This document shows, piece after piece, positions 1-6,039 of a DNA stretch of 6,039 bases; within the stretch, counting starts at the first letter, position 1; each line of letters starts with the position of its first letter. The stretch covers positions 1 through 6,039 of the forward strand of contig CAZXVW010000236.1 of NCBI GenBank assembly GCA_964644025.1, read 5' to 3'. Source of the DNA: CAZXVW01 sp964644025 (lineage in GTDB: Bacteria; Acidobacteriota; Terriglobia; Bryobacterales; Bryobacteraceae). The position numbers and the translations under genes were made by a program. The notes under the pieces are model-generated. The model saw nothing but the letters and a program-made list of their open reading frames with translations. It did not search any database and had not been told where the DNA came from.

Positions 1-16
1 ATGCATGAGCAGTCAC
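1..16 (-). CDS. Start of an unidentified protein (leaves window after five codons)
   Basis: A GTG start at 14-16 is followed by Thr-Ala-His-Ala and the window edge. The call rests on the upstream sequence: an AAAGGAGAT Shine-Dalgarno (21-29) with its AGGAG core 6 nt before the GTG, the best ribosome-binding site in the window. Five codons give no clue to function. The gene is on the same strand as nuoLMNH, about 450 nt further downstream. Between them lie an AT-richer stretch and repeated GCTAAC motifs, so it is more likely a separately controlled gene than the next cistron of the nuo operon. An ATG at 4-6 is in another frame and too far from the Shine-Dalgarno. Confidence 0.6.
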
Positions 17-20
17 AAGG

Positions 21-29
21 ATCTCCTTT
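21..29 (-). promoter_or_regulatory. Strong Shine-Dalgarno for the GTG start at 16
   Basis: Read on the minus strand this is AAAGGAGAT, a near-perfect complement of the 16S rRNA 3' end. The AGGAG core (23-27) is 6 nt from the GTG, which is the optimal range. It decides the start of the leftmost gene. Confidence 0.65.
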
Positions 30-37
30 GCATCCTG

Positions 38-93
38 ATATTAACACTCCGCTAACCCGCAAATATGCTAACCTCTGAGGCAACGGTCTGCAA
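38..93 (-). promoter_or_regulatory. Weak candidate promoter region for the leftmost gene
   Basis: On the minus strand, TTGCAG (88-93) and TAGCAT (65-70) are separated by 17 nt, a sigma70-like spacing, but match the consensus at only 3/6 and 4/6. An alternative is TGTTAATAT, an extended -10 with TAATAT at 38-43 and no recognisable -35 box. The stretch is clearly AT-richer than the DNA on its right. The repeated GCTAAC motifs overlap both candidates, which would suit a regulated promoter. Neither candidate is strong. Confidence 0.25.
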
Positions 94-114
94 GGGAAAG
101 TTCGGTTAGCTAAC
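51..114. repeat. Cluster of four GCTAAC/GTTAGC motifs, possible operator
   Basis: GCTAACC occurs at 51-57 and 67-73 (start-to-start 16 nt), and its reverse complement GGTTAGC at 104-110. The last overlaps a further GCTAAC (109-114), forming the perfect palindrome GTTAGCTAAC at 105-114. A degenerate copy (ATTAAC on the plus strand) lies at 40-45. Repeats of one hexamer in both orientations, just upstream of a well-formed ribosome-binding site, are what a transcription-factor binding region looks like. No known regulator consensus is recognised, so the regulatory role is inferred. Confidence 0.4.
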
Positions 115-464
115 AGTGAATCCACATCACCTGCGGCGACGAAATGCGCCCGATGGCGTGGCCGGGCGGCAAGAGGCTCCCACCAGGCGGGCCGCCGGCC
201 GCGTTGCATCCGGCCGCGCTCGTTGCGAGCCAATCCACGGGGAGGAGCTCAACTGCCCCCGCGCAGCACTGGTGCCCGGCGGCCGCTCCCCCGCGTTCCT
301 GCCGCACCGCGCCGCCTGGCGAACGCAAGAACTGAAAGTCCTGGCCGAGCAGGCGGCGCTGTCCTCACCTGCCGCAGCCGCGGTCCGCATCATCGCGTGA
401 GATTTCCCTCAGCGGCGCCCTGACTGCCCTTTTTGTGGAGCTCTTCGTCTGTGACACGGGAATG
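115..464. other. GC-rich intergenic stretch, no convincing gene
   Basis: This lies between the nuoH stop and the AT-richer regulatory stretch. It is strongly GC-rich and full of small palindromes: GGCGG-G-CCGCC (186-196), a CCGGCCGCG direct repeat (195-203 and 210-218), and a GCTCG-TTG-CGAGC hairpin (218-230). A plus-strand frame of 94 codons from GTG 116 to TGA 400 has fairly high third-position G+C but no usable Shine-Dalgarno, no ATG and no recognisable domain. It would read toward nuoH and end 64 nt before it. Minus-strand frames in the same place are Ala/Arg-rich and look like GC-rich noise. No tRNA, known riboswitch or intrinsic terminator is recognised. Confidence 0.5.
309..359. repeat. 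Perfect 10-bp GC-rich inverted repeat (stem-loop) downstream of nuoH
   Basis: GCGCCGCCTG at 309-318 and its exact reverse complement CAGGCGGCGC at 350-359 enclose a 31-nt loop. Nine of the ten pairs are G:C, so a stable RNA stem is expected from either strand. It starts about 105 nt after the nuoH stop. Neither side is followed by a T tract, so it is not a standard intrinsic terminator. It could protect the 3' end of the nuo mRNA, or could simply reflect the high G+C. Confidence 0.45.
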
Positions 465-1652
465 CTATCCCGCCCTGGCCATTCCGATGACGGCGTTGAC
501 CAGGATGGCGCCGAGGGCCACGGGAATCAGAATCTTCCAGCCGATGCTCATCAACTGGTCGTAGCGGAAGCGGGGGAAGGTGCCGCGGATCCAGATCATC
601 AGGTAGACAATCACGGTCACCTTGAGGAAGAACCAGAACAGGCCAATGACCGCGCCGTTGACGGCGGGGATCAGGAAGAGCGGAGCGATCAGAATCAGAA
701 CAACGGCGCACAAGGCCAGGAACGCGGCCCGCGCCGGGCTCTTCGGCCGCAAGCGCCGCGCCAGGCGCAGCGTGAGCAAGCCGGAGCCGGCGAACAGGAG
801 CACCGGAAAGCCCACATTCAGCGGGATCTCCAGCCAGGCGACGTTGGGGAAGGGCCGCAGCCAGCCGCCCCAGAACAAGGTGATGGCCACGCCGCCCATC
901 ACGAAAATGCTGGCGTACTCGGCCAGGAAGTAGAGCGCCCAGCGGAAGCCGCTGTACTCGGTCATGTAGCCGGCCACGAGCTCGGATTCGGCCTCGGGCA
1001 GATCGAACGGCAGGCGGTTGGTCTCCGCAATGGCCGCGATCAGGAAGATCATGAATGGCACGATCATCAGCCCGTAGTTGTCAAACACCAGCCAGAGGCC
1101 GCGCTCCTGCTGGGCGCGAACCATCTCGATCATGCTCAGCGTGCCGGCCGACATCACCCCGGCCACCAGCGCCAGGCCCATGGCTACCTCGTAACTCACC
1201 AGTTGCGCGGTGCTGCGGAGCGCGCCGAGCAGCGAGTAGTGGCTGTTGGAGGACCAGCCGCCGACGATGATTCCCACGATGCCCAGCGCCGAGAAGGCCA
1301 TGATGACCAGCAGGCCCACGTTGACGTCGACCACGCGGAGGAATTCGCTGAACGGCAGCAGGGCGAAAGCGCTGAGCGCCGTTACCGCCGGAATCACCGG
1401 GGCCGCCCAGAACAGCCATTTGTCGGCCTGTTCGGGGATGATGTCTTCTTTCTGCAGCAGCTTCACCGCGTCGGCCAGCGGCTGCAGAATGCCGTGCGGA
1501 CCCACCCGCATCGGTCCCAGGCGCACCTGGAGGTCGGCTAGCACTTTGCGTTCCACCAGCACGATGTAACCCGCCAGCAGGGGAAATACCCCGATAATGA
1601 CCACGGAAATGACCAGCGGCACAAACAATGGATGGTGCAGTACGGTTTCCAT
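465..1652 (-). CDS. nuoH: NADH-quinone oxidoreductase subunit H, long form
   Basis: NuoH (ND1) is the membrane subunit that docks the peripheral arm, lines the quinone chamber and starts the proton 'E-channel'. The ATG at 1652 follows the nuoN TAG by 6 nt; no clear Shine-Dalgarno is visible, so coupled translation is likely. Both family signatures are present: GILQPLADAVKLLQKED (54-70) and the acidic loop PFDLPEAESELVAGYMTEYSG (215-235) with D217, E220, E222, E224 and E232; E210 lies just before it in AETNRLPFD. ERKVLADLQVRLGPMRVGP (34-52) is the conserved quinone-site loop. The length of 395 exceeds the usual 325-350. The surplus falls between GGW (262-264) and LFWFFLKVTVIVYLMIWIR (338-356), where most bacteria have a short linker. 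It contains hydrophobic stretches at about 276-295 and 309-329, separated by a basic segment (LARRLRPKSPAR), so two extra membrane passes are plausible. The end RFRYDQLMSIGWK (361-373) and a last helix are normal. It is the last nuo gene here, with no intrinsic terminator seen after it. Confidence 0.96.
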   Translation of the reverse strand: METVLHHPLFVPLVISVVIIGVFPLLAGYIVLVERKVLADLQVRLGPMRVGPHGILQPLADAVKLLQKEDIIPEQADKWLFWAAPVIPAVTALSAFALLPFSEFLRVVDVNVGLLVIMAFSALGIVGIIVGGWSSNSHYSLLGALRSTAQLVSYEVAMGLALVAGVMSAGTLSMIEMVRAQQERGLWLVFDNYGLMIVPFMIFLIAAIAETNRLPFDLPEAESELVAGYMTEYSGFRWALYFLAEYASIFVMGGVAITLFWGGWLRPFPNVAWLEIPLNVGFPVLLFAGSGLLTLRLARRLRPKSPARAAFLALCAVVLILIAPLFLIPAVNGAVIGLFWFFLKVTVIVYLMIWIRGTFPRFRYDQLMSIGWKILIPVALGAILVNAVIGMARAG

Positions 1653-1658
1653 AACCAG

Positions 1659-3128
1659 CTAACGGATCAACGATATCTGTGCAAACTCCAGGAACGGCTC
1701 CGGGTAAACGCCGATGCCCAGCGTCAACAGCCCGGTCAGCGCCAGCGCCACGCGCAGGCCGAAGGTGGTCGACATCGCTCCGGTGTCGGCCGCCTCGCTG
1801 ACGAACATGCTGCGGACCACGCGGAAGTAGTAGTAGATCGCCACGGCCACGTACAGCGCCGCGATCACGGCCAGCACGTAGTGCCCGGTCTCCAGGATCG
1901 AAAGGAAAATGTAGTACTTGCCGATGAAGCCGGCCGTCGGAGGAATTCCGGCCAGCGAAGCCATGAAGATGAGCATCAGCACGGCGTAGCCGGGGCTCTT
2001 GTGCATCAGCCCGGCCAGGTCTTCCATGTCCTCGCCGAGCAGGTCCTTGCGCCGCAGCCCCACCAGCACCAGGAAAGCGCCGAGCGTCATGAAGGCGTAG
2101 ACGGCCATGTAGACGGCCACTCCCTTGATGCCGGTGTCGTTGCCCGCCACCAGCCCGAGCAGGATGTAGCCGGCATGGGCGATCGAGCTATAGGCCAGCA
2201 GGCGCTTCACATTGCTTTGCGTCACGGCGCCGATGTTGCCCACCGTCATGCTGAGCACCGCCACCACAATCAGCACCGGTTCCCACACGGCGCGGGACAT
2301 CTCGAGTGGCCCCAGGAACAGGCGCATCAGGAAGGCGAAGGAAGCGGCTTTGGAACCGCTGGCCAGAAACGCCGTAACGGTGGTGGGCGCGCCTTCGTAG
2401 GCGTCCGGCGCCCACATGTGGAACGGCACGGCGGCCACCTTGAACAACACGCCCACTGAGATGGTGGCCAGGGCCAGAAACAGCAGCGGGTCGGTTCCGC
2501 CGCGTTCAGCCAGTGCGTAGCCGATCTCGGCCAGCTTGGTCGAACCGCTCAACCCGTAGAGAATCGAAAAGCCGTAGACGAGTAAACCGCTGGAGAAGGC
2601 GCCGAGCAGCAGGTACTTCATGGCGGCCTCGTTGGAGCGCCTCTGGTTCCGCAGAAACCCGACCAGGACGTAGAAGCATAACGCCATCAACTCCAGCCCG
2701 AGGAAGAGCGTGATCAAGTCCGTGCCGGTGGCCATGAAATACATGCCGCACTGGGCCAGCAGAATCAGTCCGTAGTACTCGCCATGGTGCTCTCCTTCGA
2801 TTTCCAGATACCGGTAGGAAACCAGGGCCACAATCAGGGAGATAGCCAGGAAGAGCCAGTTGAAAAACAGCGAGAAGCCGTCCACGGTGAGGGTGCCGTT
2901 GAAAGCGGTCAACTCGGTCAGATTATTCGCTGCCAGAAAGTTCTGCTGCCGCCACAGCCCGGCTCCGGTGAACCCCAGGCCGATCACCAGGAAGACGATG
3001 AGCCACTTCCGCTGCTTTGCCTCGGGAAAGATAAAGAAATCAAACAGCAGGATGGCGCAGCCGAACAACGCCAGCATCAGGGCGGGGATGAGAACGAAAT
3101 GATCGGTGCTGGTGTAGTAGGGACTCAT
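1659..3128 (-). CDS. nuoN: NADH-quinone oxidoreductase subunit N
   Basis: NuoN is the antiporter-like proton-pumping subunit closest to the NuoA/J/K bundle of complex I. The protein is 489 residues, the normal length for the family (E. coli 485). The ATG at 3126-3128 overlaps the nuoM TGA, and a GGAGG lies 10 nt upstream inside nuoM, which fixes the start. Family hallmarks are E146 in FLGLELMALCFYVL, K171 in EAAMKYLLLGAF, K230 and H237 in VLFKVAAVPFHMWAPDAYEGAP, K260 in SGSKAASF, VKRLLAYSSIAHAGY (307-321), and K404 in TAGFIGKYYIF. These correspond to E. coli E133, K158, K217, H224, K247 and K395, with constant spacing up to K260. The C-terminus YYYFRVVRSMF followed by GIGVYPEPFL is also typical. 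The TAG stop lies 6 nt before the nuoH ATG. No truncation or missing key residue is seen. Confidence 0.97.
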   Translation of the reverse strand: MSPYYTSTDHFVLIPALMLALFGCAILLFDFFIFPEAKQRKWLIVFLVIGLGFTGAGLWRQQNFLAANNLTELTAFNGTLTVDGFSLFFNWLFLAISLIVALVSYRYLEIEGEHHGEYYGLILLAQCGMYFMATGTDLITLFLGLELMALCFYVLVGFLRNQRRSNEAAMKYLLLGAFSSGLLVYGFSILYGLSGSTKLAEIGYALAERGGTDPLLFLALATISVGVLFKVAAVPFHMWAPDAYEGAPTTVTAFLASGSKAASFAFLMRLFLGPLEMSRAVWEPVLIVVAVLSMTVGNIGAVTQSNVKRLLAYSSIAHAGYILLGLVAGNDTGIKGVAVYMAVYAFMTLGAFLVLVGLRRKDLLGEDMEDLAGLMHKSPGYAVLMLIFMASLAGIPPTAGFIGKYYIFLSILETGHYVLAVIAALYVAVAIYYYFRVVRSMFVSEAADTGAMSTTFGLRVALALTGLLTLGIGVYPEPFLEFAQISLIR

Positions 3129-4702
3129 CGAACGCTGGCCTCCATTCGCGCGGCGCCCACGCTGACAAGGCCCGGAACAACGCCGCCGCCGGCTGCTGAC
3201 CGGGCTTCATAGTAATCCGGCCGGACTCTTTCCACCAGCCGGGCCACGGGCTTTTGCAGGACGTCGAAGTACGGTTTCGGGTAGACCCCGATCCACAGCG
3301 CCCACAGCATCAGCGGCAGGAACACCGCCCACTCGCGCAGGTTCAGATCCGGCAGGCGCAGGTTCTTCTTGTTCGTTACCTGTCCGAGCATCGTCCGCTG
3401 ATACAACCACAGCAGGTACGCCGCGCCGAGGATCACCCCGGTGACGGCAAACGCAGCCCAAGCGCGATTGGCTTCGAACGCCCCCTGCAGGATGGTGAAC
3501 TCGCCGACGAATCCGTTCAGCAGGGGCAGGCCGGCCGAGCTCAGCATGGCGAAAGCGAACACGAACGAGTAGTTCGGCATCACGTGCGCCAGGCCGCCGT
3601 ACTCGGAGATCAGCCGCGTGTGCCGCCGCTCGTAAATGACGCCGACGATCAGGAAGAGCATGCCGGTCGAGATGCCGTGGTTGATCTGCTGGATGACGCT
3701 GCCGGTAATGCCGTTCGGGTTCAGCGCGAAGATGCCCAGCGTGCAAAAGCCCAGGTGGCTGACCGAGGAGTAAGCCACCAGTTTCTTCCAATCGGCCTGC
3801 ATCAGGCTCACCAGCGCCCCGTAAATGATGGCGACGATCGAAAGCACCGCCAGCGTCTTCACGATGGTGGGCGCGATGGACGCCTTCGGCAGCAGGGGCA
3901 GCGAAAAGCGCAGGAAACCGTACGTGCCCATCTTCAGCAGCACCGCCGCCAGCACCACCGAGCCGGCCGTCGGGGCCTCGACGTGGGCATCCGGCAGCCA
4001 GGTGTGGAAGGGGAACATGGGCACCTTGATGGCAAAGCCGATGAAAAAGGCCCAGAAAACCCACTGCTGCAGGCCCAGCGGCAGGTCGAGCCTCATCAGT
4101 TCCGAGATGTCGAACGTGTAGTAGCCGAACTGCTGGAAGTGCTGGAAGTACAGCGTCAGGATGCCGAGCAGCATCAGCACGCTGCCCGCCAGCGTGTAGA
4201 GAAAGAACTTGATGGCCGCGTAAAGCTTCCTGGGGCCTCCCCAGACGCCGATGATGAAGTACATCGGCACCAGCATCACTTCCCAGAAAACATAGAACAA
4301 GAAGAAATCCAGCGAGAGGAAGACGCCGATGACCCCGGTCTGCAGCAGCAGGAACATCGCGTAGTAGGCCTTCACGTGCCGGTCAATCGCGCTCCAGGAG
4401 GAAAGGATGGCCACCAGGCCGGTGAGCGTGGTCAGCATCACCAGCAGCAGGCTGATGCCGTCGATGCCGAGGAAGTACTTGACGCCGAGCGCCGGAATCC
4501 AGTCCGCCTTTTCCACCATCTGGAAGCCGTCGGCGGCCTTGTCGAAACGGAACACCAGCGGCAGCGAGACCAGGAAGCCGGCCAGCGCGGCCAGGTTGGC
4601 CCAGATGCGGATGAGCTGCTTGTTGCCGGCGGGAATCAGCAGCAGCACCAGCATGCCGGCCAGCGGCGTGAACAGGACGATGCTCAGAAGGTGTTCGCTC
4701 AT
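3125..4702 (-). CDS. nuoM: NADH-quinone oxidoreductase subunit M
   Basis: NuoM is the middle antiporter-like proton-pumping subunit of the complex I membrane arm. The protein is 525 residues from the ATG at 4702. A TTG immediately upstream (4705) could also be read as a start, but the ATG is preferred: it sits 7 nt after the nuoL stop and gives the usual short N-terminus MSEHLLSIVL. No strong Shine-Dalgarno is seen, so coupling to nuoL translation is likely. Family hallmarks are FLGIDGISLLLVMLT (77-91), E141 in FWEVMLVPMYF, K226 in IKVPMFPFHTWLPDAHVEAP, K257 in LLKMGTYG, WKKLVAYSSVSHLGF (305-319), and E401 in NGFVGEFTIL. These match the E. coli essential residues E144, K234, K265 and E407. 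The protein is a string of hydrophobic helices, with Gly/Pro motifs typical of the Mrp-antiporter fold. The last ~25 residues (from about 500) form a Gly/Ala/Val-rich hydrophilic tail past the usual end, apparently poorly conserved. The TGA stop overlaps the nuoN ATG as ATGA. Confidence 0.97.
   Translation of the reverse strand: MSEHLLSIVLFTPLAGMLVLLLIPAGNKQLIRIWANLAALAGFLVSLPLVFRFDKAADGFQMVEKADWIPALGVKYFLGIDGISLLLVMLTTLTGLVAILSSWSAIDRHVKAYYAMFLLLQTGVIGVFLSLDFFLFYVFWEVMLVPMYFIIGVWGGPRKLYAAIKFFLYTLAGSVLMLLGILTLYFQHFQQFGYYTFDISELMRLDLPLGLQQWVFWAFFIGFAIKVPMFPFHTWLPDAHVEAPTAGSVVLAAVLLKMGTYGFLRFSLPLLPKASIAPTIVKTLAVLSIVAIIYGALVSLMQADWKKLVAYSSVSHLGFCTLGIFALNPNGITGSVIQQINHGISTGMLFLIVGVIYERRHTRLISEYGGLAHVMPNYSFVFAFAMLSSAGLPLLNGFVGEFTILQGAFEANRAWAAFAVTGVILGAAYLLWLYQRTMLGQVTNKKNLRLPDLNLREWAVFLPLMLWALWIGVYPKPYFDVLQKPVARLVERVRPDYYEARSAAGGGVVPGLVSVGAARMEASVR
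3139..3143 (-). promoter_or_regulatory. Ribosome-binding site of nuoN inside the nuoM 3' end
   Basis: GGAGG on the minus strand ends 10 nt before the nuoN ATG, slightly longer than the ideal spacing. It lies within the last codons of nuoM, so the nuoM C-terminal sequence doubles as the nuoN initiation region, together with the ATGA stop/start overlap. It is the only clear Shine-Dalgarno among the nuo junctions seen here. Confidence 0.6.
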
Positions 4703-4709
4703 CAATCGC

Positions 4710-6039
<1,330 letters not shown>

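Noticed and set aside
13..33. Six-codon leader frame (ATG at 31-33, TGA at 13-15) overlapping the GTG start
   Set aside because: Its ATG has only an AGG immediately adjacent, not a usable Shine-Dalgarno, and the frame runs through the real ribosome-binding site. Chance is sufficient.
127..393. Minus-strand frames of 88 and 72 codons in the GC-rich intergenic stretch
   Set aside because: Ala/Arg/Gly/Pro-rich translations without start signals or recognisable motifs; expected in GC-rich non-coding DNA.
401..440. Intrinsic terminator around the five-T run at 430-434
   Set aside because: On the plus strand the preceding bases form only a three-pair stem. On the nuo (minus) strand the run is A, not T.
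435..1541. 368-codon plus-strand frame antisense to nuoH
   Set aside because: Same shadow pattern (Gln/His/Asp/Glu-rich, no domain), fully opposite a well-conserved gene.
1632..2459. 275-codon plus-strand frame antisense to nuoN
   Set aside because: His/Gln-rich mirror of hydrophobic codons; no start signal and no family resemblance.
4703..4705. TTG as the nuoM start
   Set aside because: The ATG directly after it is the stronger initiation codon and gives the usual N-terminus; the difference is one residue.

Overview
This window holds the membrane-arm genes of respiratory complex I (NDH-1, proton-translocating NADH:quinone oxidoreductase), all on the minus strand. In transcription order (right to left) they are nuoL (5' part beyond the right edge), nuoM, nuoN and nuoH. 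Together they fill about 465-6039 with almost no intergenic DNA. NuoL, NuoM and NuoN are the three antiporter-like proton-pumping subunits. NuoH is the subunit that joins the membrane arm to the quinone site and peripheral arm. The conserved charged residues expected for function can be read in all four, and I see no frameshift or internal stop. The genes are very tightly packed: 7 nt between nuoL and nuoM, a 4-nt ATGA overlap between nuoM and nuoN, and 6 nt between nuoN and nuoH. This points to one polycistronic, translationally coupled mRNA.

Two things depart from the textbook nuo operon. First, nuoH comes last, after nuoN, rather than between nuoG and nuoI. Second, NuoH is 395 residues long, against roughly 325-350 in most bacteria. 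The extra length sits in one place, between the GGW motif and the last two conserved helices, and contains two additional hydrophobic segments.

The left end (17-464) is about 450 nt without a convincing gene. Its leftmost ~100 nt are AT-richer and look regulatory: four copies of GCTAAC/GTTAGC lie just upstream of a well-placed Shine-Dalgarno and a GTG start at 16. That start belongs to a minus-strand gene that leaves the window after five codons and cannot be identified. The rest (about 120-400) is very GC-rich, with a perfect 10-bp inverted repeat, several smaller palindromes and one doubtful 94-codon plus-strand frame.

The organism is a bacterium with fairly high G+C (roughly 60-65% by eye). 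The protein style, and my recollection that long NuoH proteins of this kind occur in Acidobacteriota, make that phylum a reasonable but unproven guess. I see no mobile element, CRISPR array, tRNA, rRNA, defence locus or toxin-antitoxin pair. The window is mainly core energy metabolism; the less ordinary parts are the NuoH insertion, the gene order and the left-end regulatory region.
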